Below, in pieces: positions 34,875 to 44,321 of a stretch of DNA of 64,000 nt. The position numbers and the translations under genes are program-made. This DNA comes from an uncultured Candidatus Saccharibacteria bacterium (GTDB taxonomy: Bacteria > Patescibacteriota > Saccharimonadia > Saccharimonadales > Saccharimonadaceae): assembly GCA_927910745.1 (NCBI GenBank), contig CAKMNX010000012.1:33415-97414 (forward strand), read 5' to 3'. The notes below the pieces were generated by a model. The model saw only the letters and a program-made list of their open reading frames with translations. It searched no databases and was not told the DNA's origin. Each line of letters opens with the position of its first letter. The first letter of the stretch is position 1.

Positions 34875-37220
34875 CTAGTAGCTTCGGCGCTCCGAGCGGT
34901 CCTTTGGCATAACCACCTCGGTATCGGGCTCTTGCCGCGGCGGAAACTTTTTGCGTGGCAGGCCAGCGAAGGCGTCATTGCTCGGCTGCTTACTACGTGC
35001 GGTCGTGCGATTATTGGCCGAGCGGCGCTTGCGCGTATTAGCTGGGCGAGTTGGCGCTTTCTCTTCTGTTGTCGCGGGCAATACACCAGCAGTTTTGCGT
35101 GCAGCAATAGCAGCCGCTTTGGCAGCGGCACCACCCTTAGCAATGCGCGGTGGCGTGTGTGGCTGAGCTGGCGCAGCGAGGCTCTGACGTGAGCGCCCAG
35201 CTGGGACTTCACGGCCCACACGGGCAGTGCGGCTCGACGCCTTTTGTGGTGCACCCACTTCGTTGATGACTGGGATAATGATGGGCATGCGGCGTGTTTG
35301 GTCGTACAAGACGCGGGCAATGTCGTCTTTGATTTCCTTCTTCACGACATCAAGGTCATACGAGCCCACCATACTGCGCGCTGCTTTTTGCTTGAGGTAG
35401 GCGCGGATCATCCCCATCAGCTCTTCATTATCGCGCAGATAAATGAAACCTCGGCTGATGATATCTGGGCTAGTGAGAAGGCGACCTGTTCCACGCTGGA
35501 CGGTGAGCACCACAACGAACATCCCCTCCAGGCTCATATGGATGCGATCCTTCAGCACAACATCGCTCACGACTGCACCAGCGTCGTCATACATTGTGCC
35601 GCCCGAGTGCGGAATGCGCCCAATCTTGTGTGCACCATCGGTAGTAAACTCCACAATATCCCCCGGATCGCAGACAAAGATATGGCTGCGTGGGATGCCA
35701 CACTCCTTCTCGGCCAGGCGAGCATTGTGCACTAACATGTGGAATTCGCCGTGGTTAGGCAAGTAGTATGTGGGCTTAACGGCGCTAATGAGTCGCACGT
35801 GGTCATCATAATAACCATGGCCAGATAGGTGGAGTGGCCCCACCCCGGTCAGGTGTGTCTTGCCATTTTGCACCACGTCGCCACCTTCGCGCATCAAGCC
35901 ATCGACGGTGCGTACGACGTACTTCTCGTTGCCTGGGATAGGGTTAGAGCTAAATACCACCACATCACTCCCCTTGATCTTGACGAATTTATGCGCCCCC
36001 GTCGCCATACGGTTAAGCACGGCACTAAATTCTCCTTGGCTACCCGTACAGACGATGGTGATCTTGTGGTCGGGCAGCTTCACGAGATCTTCCATCTTTA
36101 CTACCGTATCTTTGGGGATCTTGATAGCACCAGTGCGCAGCGCCACCTCCAGGTTCTGGATCATACTAAAGCCAGCAAAGGCCACCTTGCGCCCATGCTT
36201 CTCTGCCTCCTCGAGGATGAGCTGAATCCGGTGCAGCTGGCTAGAGAAACTACTGATGATGATGCGGCTCTTGGCCCACTTGTCCATCACCTCACCCATG
36301 CTGTGCTGGATGTCGTGCTCACCGTGGGTGTGAGTGCCAGCGCTCTCGCAGTTGGTCGATTCGTTCATCATGAGGAGAAAGCCCTCGGTGTGCGAGATGT
36401 CTTGCAAGCGCTCGAAGTCGAACTTGCGGCCATCTACCGGGTTTTCCTCAATACGCCAGTCACCACTACTAAGGATATTCCCCACTGGTGTGCGCACCAC
36501 TACTGCGGCCGAATCGGGGATAGAGTGGTTCACCCGCACCAGCTCCACACTAAAGGAGTCGCACAGCTGGACGATCTCATGCTCTTCAGGCTTGAGCTCA
36601 TGATACTCCGGCTGGTAGCTGCCATCGGTCTCGGCCATAGTGCGCTGCAGCATACCCAAGGTAAAGGCTGTGCCATAGACTGGTGCCGGCAGCTTGGGGA
36701 TGATGTGCCGAAAGGCACCGATATGGTCGAGGTGCCCGTGGGTAAAGATATGCGCCCGAATCTTGTGCTTGTTCTCCTCCAACCACTGCGTATCGGGGAT
36801 GATGTAGTTGATGCCTGGGTAGTCACTACCTGGGAAGAGGAAGCCCATGTCGATGATGATGATATCGTTGTCATACTCGATGGCCGTCATGTTCTTGCCA
36901 ATACCCATCTCGCCTACCCCGCCAATCGGGATGACCTTGAGCGTTGGGCGCGGGGCACGAGGCCGCTTAGGCTGCATGTTGAGAGTAAACTGCTTGCCAC
37001 CATAGCCATTGTAGACCGACTTATTAACCGGCACATTAATGACGTGCTGCGAGGCCTGGGCATTGACCCCCTCGCTGGTGCGGCGCTGCGCCCGAAAGAC
37101 CTCGCCTTTGCGTGTGGTGGTGGCGCTGAGCACCGTGTTGGTTGTCGCTGGTTGTTTGCTTGCGTGTGGACGCTTCTTGGCGTCATCTGCCTGGGGTGTG
37201 GCCACTCGTCGTTGACCCAT
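34875..37220 (-). CDS. rnj: Ribonuclease J with long basic extensions
   Basis: 781 residues against about 560 usual. The metallo-beta-lactamase core has VIPIGGVGEMGKN-type IPIGGVGEMGIGKNM, the metal motif THGHLDHIGA (about 160), and the beta-CASP region with CTGSQGEFSAVLNRMATG and LHLSGHGYYDDHVRL, then the C-terminal RNase J domain. About 90 Lys/Arg/Ala-rich residues precede the core and about 120 follow it, ending in Arg-rich sequence; both are probably disordered RNA- or partner-binding tails. RNase J is a 5'-exo- and endonuclease for mRNA decay and rRNA maturation. AAGGAG lies 9 nt before the start. PNPase is encoded 12 kb away. Confidence 0.96.
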   Translation of the reverse strand: MGQRRVATPQADDAKKRPHASKQPATTNTVLSATTTRKGEVFRAQRRTSEGVNAQASQHVINVPVNKSVYNGYGGKQFTLNMQPKRPRAPRPTLKVIPIGGVGEMGIGKNMTAIEYDNDIIIIDMGFLFPGSDYPGINYIIPDTQWLEENKHKIRAHIFTHGHLDHIGAFRHIIPKLPAPVYGTAFTLGMLQRTMAETDGSYQPEYHELKPEEHEIVQLCDSFSVELVRVNHSIPDSAAVVVRTPVGNILSSGDWRIEENPVDGRKFDFERLQDISHTEGFLLMMNESTNCESAGTHTHGEHDIQHSMGEVMDKWAKSRIIISSFSSQLHRIQLILEEAEKHGRKVAFAGFSMIQNLEVALRTGAIKIPKDTVVKMEDLVKLPDHKITIVCTGSQGEFSAVLNRMATGAHKFVKIKGSDVVVFSSNPIPGNEKYVVRTVDGLMREGGDVVQNGKTHLTGVGPLHLSGHGYYDDHVRLISAVKPTYYLPNHGEFHMLVHNARLAEKECGIPRSHIFVCDPGDIVEFTTDGAHKIGRIPHSGGTMYDDAGAVVSDVVLKDRIHMSLEGMFVVVLTVQRGTGRLLTSPDIISRGFIYLRDNEELMGMIRAYLKQKAARSMVGSYDLDVVKKEIKDDIARVLYDQTRRMPIIIPVINEVGAPQKASSRTARVGREVPAGRSRQSLAAPAQPHTPPRIAKGGAAAKAAAIAARKTAGVLPATTEEKAPTRPANTRKRRSANNRTTARSKQPSNDAFAGLPRKKFPPRQEPDTEVVMPKDRSERRSY

Positions 37221-37322
37221 TGTATCTCACTCCTTCTAATACATTATTCTGGTTCTACTAATAAGAGACAGGCTAAGAGCCTCAATAAGTGGTTGTATTA
37301 TAGCAGATGATGGTGAGGTGTG

Positions 37323-37352
37323 TCAAAGCCACCCTGTGAGGGGTGGCTTTTG
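37323..37352 (-). terminator. Rho-independent terminator after the 37383-38294 gene
   Basis: AAAGCCACCC-tgtga-GGGGTGGCTTT; the minus strand ends with a short T-run. It also bounds the RNase J promoter region. Confidence 0.8.
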
Positions 37353-37382
37353 CTTCGTGTCGCTACAAGCTGATGGTATATG

Positions 37383-38294
37383 CTATACGCACCAAAATTG
37401 CAGTATCTCGCTCAAATTTTCGCCTGTTCCCGCTTGGGAGGCTGGCTGCCACGATGCGCTATCACTTGGAATATCATCAGGGTTTTCGTTGCTGGTAGGC
37501 GCTTCTTCGATGGCCAACGTTGGTGCGCCATTCTCGTCAGTGGTTCGCGTCATCCGTATGTAGTACAGCTTCTCATTTGGATCAGTATTGGCACTTGGAC
37601 GGAAGCTACTTGCCGCCACGACCTCTGTGGCAGTGTTGCCTGTGATCTGCAGCAGCTCTGCTGTCGTCAGCTCGCCAACTGGCTGGGCAGCCCCTGGCTC
37701 TTGTGGCGTCTCCAGCGTCACCTCCTCTCGGGTGGTTGTCTTGCCAGTAGTTGCGTCTTTTTGTTTGTGTGCCACCGTCGTTACGACAACGTTTTGCCCA
37801 CCGCGGTCGACGATAGCTCGCTTCGCTGTAATAATCTCCTCAATAGCCCTACCTTTATCAGTCTGGCGAGCCACAAGAGAATCATCCATATAACGATCTG
37901 TCTTCGTCTTGCCCTTCAGCTCGGTATAGCGCATCGTAATACCGTGCAAAACTTCTCTGTCGACCTTTTTCACATCAATCTCACCATCAGAAGTTGTAAA
38001 TTCTACATCACGACCCGATTGCCCAAATGGTTCAGCCGTTGCGGTTGTCTCGCTCGATACGGGCGCTTCTGCTGTATTATGACAATACGCGAAACCATTC
38101 ATACCAGCAAGCAATACTGCCAGAGCAGCAAACTTTTGCTTCAGCGAGAACCGTAGCGCACCTATCTTGTCTGTATCATCGGCAGCACTCTCATTACTTA
38201 GCGTAATGCGCGAGTTTGTCTTATCCAAAACCGACCCCTCTTTGAACGGCATCTGCCCCTTCATACTACTCGTCTTCATTAGGAACCTATCCAT
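37383..38294 (-). CDS. Unknown membrane-anchored or exported protein
   Basis: About 303 residues, not recognised. A polar N-terminal tail of about 55 residues precedes one hydrophobic segment (KFAALAVLLAGMNGFAY) followed by Cys-His. An outside Thr/Glu/Ala-rich region of about 220 residues follows, with short beta-like stretches (NVVVTTVAHKQK, KLYYIRMTRTTDENG) and a low-complexity Ser/Pro tail. The long tail before the helix argues for type II anchoring rather than a cleaved signal. AGGAG is adjacent to a first ATG and 9 nt before the second, so I take 38294. It is monocistronic. Confidence 0.7.
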   Translation of the reverse strand: MDRFLMKTSSMKGQMPFKEGSVLDKTNSRITLSNESAADDTDKIGALRFSLKQKFAALAVLLAGMNGFAYCHNTAEAPVSSETTATAEPFGQSGRDVEFTTSDGEIDVKKVDREVLHGITMRYTELKGKTKTDRYMDDSLVARQTDKGRAIEEIITAKRAIVDRGGQNVVVTTVAHKQKDATTGKTTTREEVTLETPQEPGAAQPVGELTTAELLQITGNTATEVVAASSFRPSANTDPNEKLYYIRMTRTTDENGAPTLAIEEAPTSNENPDDIPSDSASWQPASQAGTGENLSEILQFWCV

Positions 38295-38436
38295 ATCAAC
38301 CATCTCCTATCGCTACTTACCAAATAATTCTTTATACTATATTTTATCCGCTATATTTGTCAAGTGTTGTTTCTCTGTTGGATAATTCGTGCTAGGTTAG
38401 CCAGGCTCTTTTGCAAATAACTCACCCTTGCACTAC

Positions 38437-38469
38437 CAAAAAGCCGGCTACCCCACCATAGCCGGCTCT
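38437..38469 (-). terminator. Rho-independent terminator after the YhgE/Pip gene
   Basis: AGCCGGCTA-ccccacca-TAGCCGGCT, with AAAA on the plus side giving the minus-strand T-tract. Confidence 0.85.
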
Positions 38470-38489
38470 GTGCTATGCCTTGCAGTACA

Positions 38490-40598
38490 TTAATCTCCAT
38501 CCACTGTCGTGTGGGCAAACTGCCGCGTGCCACGCCAGGCCAAGAAGCCGATGAGGAGTGCGTTTGCCACTAGTGCAAAGCCAGCTAAGATGAGCATGTG
38601 CTGCGTATAGAGCGCGCTATCTACCCCACCCGAGATCGCATGACGATAGGCAATGATGGAGTGCGTCATAGGCAGCCAGGGGTTGATAGCCTGGAAGAAA
38701 CCAGAGGCTGTTTGGATGGGGAATATCCCTTCGCTCGCTGCCAGCTGGAGCACCATGATGATCATTACCACCAACCGGCCAGGATTATCCAGCACCATTA
38801 CCAGCAGCGTAATGAGCGACATAAAGGCAAGCGAAGCAAGGTAGCTTGTGGCAGCAAATAGCCACGGATGGTCGGGCTGCAAGCCCACCACATAGACTAG
38901 CACTAGCATCATAATCGTTGCTTGCACCAGTGCAGCCAGCCCCAAGACCGACATCTTAGCCAGCCACCAGCGCCAGGCATTTTCTTGGCGCGAGAAGGTC
39001 TTGCGCACTGGGTACATCGTCGTCAGAGCCAACCCACCAACAAAGAGCGCCAGCGAGAGCATATATGGTGCCATGGCATAGCCGTAATTTGGCACACTGC
39101 CAGTACTATGCTCGCTACTCGCCACAGGTGCGGCCATCTGCTGCTGAGCCGCTGGGCTGGTTGGCAAAAGCTTTACCTGAGCAGCACCAGTCTGCAGTTT
39201 GTGCGCCAGTGTGCTCGAGCCATCCGCCAGCTGGTTGCTTGCCTGCACCAGCGTGCTAGAGTGCTGCTGCAAGGTGGCTGCGCCCTGGGCCAGTTGCCCA
39301 CTACCCTGCTGAGCTGTTGCGAGATTACCCGCCACCAGTGCTGCACCAGCTTGGAGCCGCTCGCCACCAGCCCGCACCGTGTTATAACCCGCAAAGGCAG
39401 TGGTGGCTTGTGGGGTAAATTGCTCCACGCCAGTATTGAGTGCCGCCACACCATTCTTGAGTGTTTGCTGTTGAGTGGCAAGCGTTTTGGTGAGAGTATC
39501 GAGGTTGGCTAGCAAGCTCTGCGTTTGCTCAGCAATAGCTTTGGTTTGCTGCAAAGCGCTCGCTAAGGTCTGCAGCTCGGGTAGTGTGATGGTCGTGCTA
39601 CCGCCAGATGCAGCCGCCTGCGCACTAGTCTTTTGGAGGATCGCCCCAGCCGACACGGCTGGTGCTTGCATTGCCTGGAGCGCACCCACCACCCGCTGCG
39701 CATCTTGGACGACGGCCGCCTGTTGAGTCGCTACCGCTGGTGATGGTTGAGCCACCTGAGCGTTGAGTGTATTCATCCCTTGTTTGATCTGCTGCATACC
39801 AGCCGTTAGCTGGGCCACTTGGGCCGCCGTTGGCAGTTGACCAGTCAGCTGCGCTGTGCCCTGCTGGACCTGTGTTGCACCAGCCTGTAGCCGCCCCAAA
39901 CCTGCTGTCAGCGTCTGCTGCTTACTCGCCAGTTGGCTAACGCCATTGGTATAGTGAGTAAGACCCGCTTGGAGCTGCGCCGACCCCTGATGCAAGCGCC
40001 CAGCACCCTCACCGGCCTGCGCCATGCCATTACCCACTGCACCAATACCCGCTGCCACCTCCTTGAGGTAGGTTTGGGTCACTTGCTCGGCCACTGTTTC
40101 CTTCACTTTTTGCGCGGCTTGGCGGCTAATGACTGCACCAATGTAGTTTTTGGCCGGCGTCAGCTGATACGACACCACTGCTTGCTGCGGCTTGTCCTGC
40201 CGAAGTGACGCCGCACGCTGTGAGAAATCCTCTGGCACTGTCACCACTGCGTAGTAATAGCCACGGCGTACGCCATCATCGGCTTGCTGCTTGGAGACGA
40301 ATTCCCACTGAAGCGCCTTGCTCTTATGTAGAGACTCGGTCATTGTCCGGCCGATCTGCAGCTCCTTACCATTGATCTGCGCCCCCTTGTCCTCATTCAC
40401 AAAGGCAATTGGCAGTCGGTCGGTATGCCCATACGGGTCCCATACCGAGCTGAGGAAAAACGCCGCATATATTACCGGCACAAAGGCTAGCGCTATCACT
40501 GCCACTAATAGTGTTTTGCTCTGCAGCAAGTGCCGCCATTCGGCCTGGACCATCACGCTGCGGCGGCGCCGGATAGCTTGCTTCATCTTCTCACCCAT
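38490..40598 (-). CDS. YhgE/Pip-type ABC-2 membrane protein with coiled-coil ectodomain
   Basis: 702 residues. An N-terminal helix (TLLVAVIALAFVPVIYAAFFLSS) precedes the conserved WDPYGHTDRLPIAFVNEDKG. A very long extracellular part follows with repeated Q/A/G-rich heptads (LQAGLTHYTNGVSQLASKQQ, LQAGATQVQQGTAQL), then about five C-terminal helices. This is the YhgE/Pip (phage infection protein) and ABC-2 permease family; relatives serve ESX/type VII secretion or small-molecule export. No ATPase is adjacent. The Rrf2-family gene directly upstream overlaps it by 8 nt, so both are co-transcribed. Confidence 0.9.
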   Translation of the reverse strand: MGEKMKQAIRRRRSVMVQAEWRHLLQSKTLLVAVIALAFVPVIYAAFFLSSVWDPYGHTDRLPIAFVNEDKGAQINGKELQIGRTMTESLHKSKALQWEFVSKQQADDGVRRGYYYAVVTVPEDFSQRAASLRQDKPQQAVVSYQLTPAKNYIGAVISRQAAQKVKETVAEQVTQTYLKEVAAGIGAVGNGMAQAGEGAGRLHQGSAQLQAGLTHYTNGVSQLASKQQTLTAGLGRLQAGATQVQQGTAQLTGQLPTAAQVAQLTAGMQQIKQGMNTLNAQVAQPSPAVATQQAAVVQDAQRVVGALQAMQAPAVSAGAILQKTSAQAAASGGSTTITLPELQTLASALQQTKAIAEQTQSLLANLDTLTKTLATQQQTLKNGVAALNTGVEQFTPQATTAFAGYNTVRAGGERLQAGAALVAGNLATAQQGSGQLAQGAATLQQHSSTLVQASNQLADGSSTLAHKLQTGAAQVKLLPTSPAAQQQMAAPVASSEHSTGSVPNYGYAMAPYMLSLALFVGGLALTTMYPVRKTFSRQENAWRWWLAKMSVLGLAALVQATIMMLVLVYVVGLQPDHPWLFAATSYLASLAFMSLITLLVMVLDNPGRLVVMIIMVLQLAASEGIFPIQTASGFFQAINPWLPMTHSIIAYRHAISGGVDSALYTQHMLILAGFALVANALLIGFLAWRGTRQFAHTTVDGD

Positions 40599-41035
40599 TG
40601 TTCATTAACTCCCGAATAATATCTTGCAATGTCACACCCTGTAGCGTCTCAGCCCAGCGTGCCTGAGCTCGATCGAAGGCACCAAGGATGCTCACCTCAC
40701 CGCGTTTGATCTTGCTATCATCTGCCTGGCGGGCAAACATCCGCTCGGCTACCCCTTGGTACTGGACGAAGCTCTCCGTCCCCTCGACTGCTGCCACGAT
40801 ATCCCACAGCGTTAGCTCTGTACTAGCCCGTGCCAAGCGAAAGCCACCACCTGCACCCCTCGCCGAGGTAATCAGCTGGGCCGTTACGAGCTTGCGCGTT
40901 ACTTTGGTAATATACGTTGGCGACACCCCCCATTTGCTTCGCTAAGCTCTGGTTCGTCACTGGTGATCGCAGGTCTGGATGCGCCAACAAAATCACAATG
41001 CAACAGGCCTGCTCGACTGCTCCTGATAATCTCAT
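40591..41035 (-). CDS. Rrf2-family transcriptional regulator, frameshift in a G-run
   Basis: Two overlapping frames give one protein of about 147 residues: MRLSGAVEQACCIVILLAHP, then SLAKQMG-VSPTYITKVTRK, LVTAQLITSARGAGGGFRLA and ELTLWDIVAAVEG, the Rrf2 winged helix. The join needs one G fewer in the G6 run at 40926-40931. The three cysteines that bind Fe-S in IscR/NsrR are missing, so it is more like the redox-independent (CymR-like) members. It overlaps the YhgE/Pip gene and probably regulates it. The start at 41035 follows the family; a stronger ribosome site (AAAGGAGG) lies further upstream, so the start is not certain. Confidence 0.85.
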
Positions 41036-41262
41036 AGTTGATATGCGAGGCACTATGCAGCACCTCACTCCTCCTTTCTTTGATTGTTGATAATGGATAT
41101 CTAATATCTAGATTAGCATAGACTACCCTCTCTTTCAAGCCTATTGCATGAGAATATACCAGAAGCTCCCCATATCTCTAACTTCCTCTCACCATAACAA
41201 CTTTTTATGCAATAAACCGAAAATATGGTAGAATAGCGACACATAACGTAAGGAGAAGAACT

Positions 41263-41541
41263 ATGGAAAAAACCATCCATACAGAAAATGACGCCTGGGA
41301 GGCCTTTGCAAAAGCCTGTGGCTCATCAAATCATAGAGCTCACGACCTATTCAAAATTGAGCGCCAGACAGGCTGCTGGGTGTTCCGCTGGGCAGACCGC
41401 GCCAATATGCCTATGGGGATGGCACCCTGGGTTGTGACTGATGATGGCAAGGCAATGAGGGTCGGCATACCTCTTTCGCTCAAGACAGTGCTGGCAGAGA
41501 TCGCAGAAAATACAGAGAATAGCGAAGCAACGGCGAAATAA
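41263..41541 (+). CDS. Small unknown soluble protein
   Basis: 92 residues. It is Trp-rich (DAWEAFAKAC, CWVFRWADRANMPMGMAPWV) with a VVTDDGKAMRVGIPLSL segment and a helical acidic tail. The WVFRW...APWVVTDDGK pattern is faintly like YrhB/Imm35-type small proteins, but I cannot confirm this. AAGGAG lies 6 nt before the ATG and TAGAAT is a plausible -10 (about 41229-41234). It has its own terminator, so it is a monocistronic gene divergent from the Rrf2 operon. Confidence 0.65.
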   Translation: MEKTIHTENDAWEAFAKACGSSNHRAHDLFKIERQTGCWVFRWADRANMPMGMAPWVVTDDGKAMRVGIPLSLKTVLAEIAENTENSEATAK

Positions 41542-41599
41542 CGCTGACCTTTGCTAACCCTCTGAGAGCTAGGTCTCATATGTGGTCTTGAACATGTAT

Positions 41600-41640
41600 T
41601 TTGCTGGGCTGACGCATAACAGCCCAGCATTTTCTTTTTG
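41600..41640 (+). terminator. Rho-independent terminator after the 41263-41541 gene
   Basis: TGCTGGGCTG pairs perfectly with CAGCCCAGCA around 8 nt, followed by TTTTCTTTTT. It abuts the stop of the convergent methyltransferase gene. Confidence 0.88.
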
Positions 41641-41642
41641 TG

Positions 41643-42498
41643 CTACTTTGCGCGGCGGGCAAGCGGCTTCGTGCCTTTGTAGAGCAAGTAGCGGAATAGC
41701 CCCGCTTCATACAGCGTGCTATAGCCATGCGATGCCATCACTGCATTGACAAAGAATGGCGCAAGCTTCGCATCTGGCTGAATCCAGGCAAATGGCCGGG
41801 CGAGCGACCGCAAGCGATGGTATGTTGGCATAACGGCCTCTGTCCAATCGGTCTCGCTTATATTTGCAAAGCCAGCCTGCTGCAGTGCCTGCGATATCTC
41901 ACCGGGATTCTGCTGCCGCACACCAAAGCCACCAGCATGCTGCTCCAAAAAATCCATCATGCGCTGCTGGCGAGCCGACATATGGCGAGCATCGACCTCA
42001 TAATCAGCAAACACTACACGCCCACCAGGCTTAAGGATGCGATAAAATTCCTGCATCGTGGCTCGCATATCCTTTGCGTGTGATAGCGTCTCATTCACAT
42101 ACACCACATCGAAATACTCGTCTGGGAAGTTGGTGTGCGAATAATCGCCCAGCACAAAGCGCGGCCCAGGAGTCATATGCCGCGACAACCTCTCAGATAT
42201 CTTAACCTCTCGTGGCGTGATAGTAATACCTATTACCTCACCCCCCCCCATTGGCCTGGACGAGGTATCGCGCCATCACGCCCTGGCCCGAGCCGGCATC
42301 GAGCACACGGTCGGTCGGTTTAAGTTGCAGCTCCTTGGCAAACATCCGCAAGAAGTTCGCCTGAGCTTGCTGCTCATTCTTCGTCTCGCTCGTCCAATAG
42401 CCAGCGTGTTGCGATCGGCCCAGCACCATGTTGTAGCCAGCCCACGAGCCAAACCGCGAATAGTATGCTGCCACACCGTTGTTCTTTGTGTTCATCAT
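41643..42498 (-). CDS. SAM-dependent methyltransferase (sterol/UbiE-like class I), frameshift in poly-C
   Basis: About 284 residues once the G9 run (plus-strand C9 at 42241-42249) is shortened by one. The N-terminal part has YYSRFGSWAGYNMVLG and motif I RVLDAGSGQGVMARYLVQ. The second part has FDVVYVNETLSHAKDMRATM (motif II), EFYRILKPGGRVVFADYEVD (motif III) and a C-terminal helical region. This layout resembles delta(24)-sterol or tocopherol C-methyltransferases and UbiE. The substrate is unknown; no lipid or quinone pathway is nearby. AAGGAG precedes two tandem ATGs (42498, 42495). Confidence 0.85.
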
Positions 42499-42765
42499 TT
42501 TCTCCTTGTTACTGTACTTATCTTATAGTATAGCGTAGAACCAGTGGATATAGCGGATTTGTGGATCTTTCTCTGGTATGCCCTCGCTCTAGCTCCCTCC
42601 TCCTCTTTGTTGCCTTTCAAATTCTCTCCACTCACTCTATTTTTCCTACCTCAGATGAGCCTATTTCATCAAAGCATGAGCGATATCACAATTATGACAA
42701 TGGGGCGATTTGTAGTATCATGTATAAGTATAAGTGTTATACCAATGAGGTGAGGAGGAAACACA

Positions 42766-43416
42766 ATGCCAAAACCAGAAGCAGCTGGCCTGCCATGGCC
42801 AGCCCAAGCAGCCCGCAGACAAGCCACACGCCAGTCTGACCCTGCCATCCGCGATAGCAGCGCCTACCGGCAAAAGCCTGCTGAGGATGCCGAGCGCACC
42901 ACGTCAGCAACCGCGCAGAGCGAGCTCGATACAACCAAGAGCAAGCTTGCCACCCTGCAAAAGGCCCTGCAGCACGTGACCGCCGTCGAGATTGGCGAGG
43001 CACAGCTAGGCACCAGTGCACGCGATTACATCAGCCATGCGCTCGAGGTATCGCGTGTTTTTTCTGAGCTAGAGCATCGCCGCATGCCCGTCAATGGCTC
43101 GTACAATGGCCAGCCCTTCCAGGTGTTGCCCAGCTCCAGCCTCGAGCTGATCGAGCGCGACCTGGGCCGTGCAAGCTTTGGCCCCTATGGCCCAGCTGGC
43201 CTCACCCGCGTTGGCCCTCAGCCCAAAGAAGAGCTCACACTCGATGACTACGTCGCCGATGCCACTGCCCAAGCCACGGCCGACTACAACACCAAGAAAA
43301 AGCAAGCCGACGAGCAAGCCAAGGTCGCCACCGAGCTCCAAACCGCCCAAGAGCTCCTCGAGCGCAAAGGCTACGGCGTGACCGCACCAGAGGCTGGCAA
43401 GACGAAGGCCGCCTAA
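42766..43416 (+). CDS. Unknown Ala/Gln-rich soluble protein
   Basis: 216 residues without signal or membrane helix. It has a disordered Ala/Pro/Gln-rich start, a coiled coil (SELDTTKSKLATLQKALQHV, about 52-72), a middle part with SYNGQPFQVLPSSSLELIER, and a long C-terminal helix (ADYNTKKKQADEQAKVATEL). GGAGG lies 7 nt before the ATG. TATAAG/TATACC hexamers at 42720-42745 could be the promoter. Not recognised. Confidence 0.65.
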   Translation: MPKPEAAGLPWPAQAARRQATRQSDPAIRDSSAYRQKPAEDAERTTSATAQSELDTTKSKLATLQKALQHVTAVEIGEAQLGTSARDYISHALEVSRVFSELEHRRMPVNGSYNGQPFQVLPSSSLELIERDLGRASFGPYGPAGLTRVGPQPKEELTLDDYVADATAQATADYNTKKKQADEQAKVATELQTAQELLERKGYGVTAPEAGKTKAA

Positions 43417-43555
43417 CCAGCTCCATAAATATGCACACCAAGGTAAGTATTGTGATGATGCTTACCTTTTTTCGTTTGCACAGTAAAGCTCTTGCCGCTT
43501 CCTCTCCTGCTGGCTATGAGGCGCGATGTGTCTTAATATATCTCTATACTATTCA

Positions 43556-44173
43556 TTATTTACTCTGCGTCGTCTGCTGCACATACGCCACCGCCCGCAC
43601 AAAGTCGTCGATGAGCGTCTGGCGCATGGCACCGTTGTATAGCGCAGCGGCTGGGTGGTAGAGCGGAATGACGACGAACTCTCGCTCGTGCAAGCGTACT
43701 TTGCGGGGCTGGCCATGGTCGCGGCTAATGCGTAGATCGGGGATGAACCCACCACCACTGTGCCGGCCAAGAGTAAGTACTGCCTTTGGCTGGATAATAT
43801 CGAGCTGCTGCATGAGATACGGCCAAAAGGCGCGCTTCTCCTCCGGCAGTGGGTCGCGATTATTGGGCGGACGATATTTAACGATATTAGTAATGTACAC
43901 ATCGCTGCGCACCAGGCCAGCTGTGGCGAGCATTTCGTCTAAGAACTTCCCCGCTGCCCCCACAAAGGGCTTGCCCTGCAGGTCTTCATTCTTACCGGGC
44001 GCTTCCCCCACAAAAACGATATCGGCACTGGGGTTGCCATCGCCCAGCACCAGCTGTGTGGCCTGGGCAGCCAGCTCGGGGCAGAGCTTGGCGGCGATAA
44101 TCTCCTCAGCGAGGTGCGCTAGCTGGGCGGCTTGGGTTTGGTCTGGCGTGGATGGGTCAAGTGGATGGGTCAT
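43556..44173 (-). CDS. Uracil-DNA glycosylase, family 4/5 type
   Basis: 205 residues. Motif 1 is VFVGEAPGKNEDLQGKPFVG (family GEAPG.DE...G.PFVG), followed by the KYRPPNNRDPLPEE segment, AVLTLGRHS and the late motif VVIPLYHPAAALYN (family HPA). It removes uracil from DNA. Family 4 members carry four Fe-S cysteines; only one (KLCPELAA) is evident here, so the cluster is probably absent. The frame reaches back to 44500 but the N-terminal addition is unlike any protein. TATACT ends 9 nt before the ATG at 44173, supporting that start. Confidence 0.92.
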   Translation of the reverse strand: MTHPLDPSTPDQTQAAQLAHLAEEIIAAKLCPELAAQATQLVLGDGNPSADIVFVGEAPGKNEDLQGKPFVGAAGKFLDEMLATAGLVRSDVYITNIVKYRPPNNRDPLPEEKRAFWPYLMQQLDIIQPKAVLTLGRHSGGGFIPDLRISRDHGQPRKVRLHEREFVVIPLYHPAAALYNGAMRQTLIDDFVRAVAYVQQTTQSK

Positions 44174-44253
44174 AATACATCTAGTATAACAATCGATGGG
44201 TGGACAGAGCAAAAAATCGATACTATAGCGATGCACTACGTATGATAATGCAG

Positions 44254-44286
44254 CAAAAACACCCCCACAAAAGGAGGTGTTTTGCC
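44254..44286 (-). terminator. Rho-independent terminator after the ABC permease gene
   Basis: AAAACACC(CCC)acaaaa(GG)AGGTGTTTT; symmetrical, with T-runs on both strands. Confidence 0.8.
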
Positions 44287-44321
44287 ATGCGAGGAAGCAA
44301 CGCGCTGAGTGTGCTGTTTCC

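Noticed and set aside
35829..37310. 493-codon open frame on the plus strand
   Set aside because: It is the antisense of RNase J. GC-rich codons on the minus strand leave it open; the composition is His/Val/Asp-rich and not protein-like.
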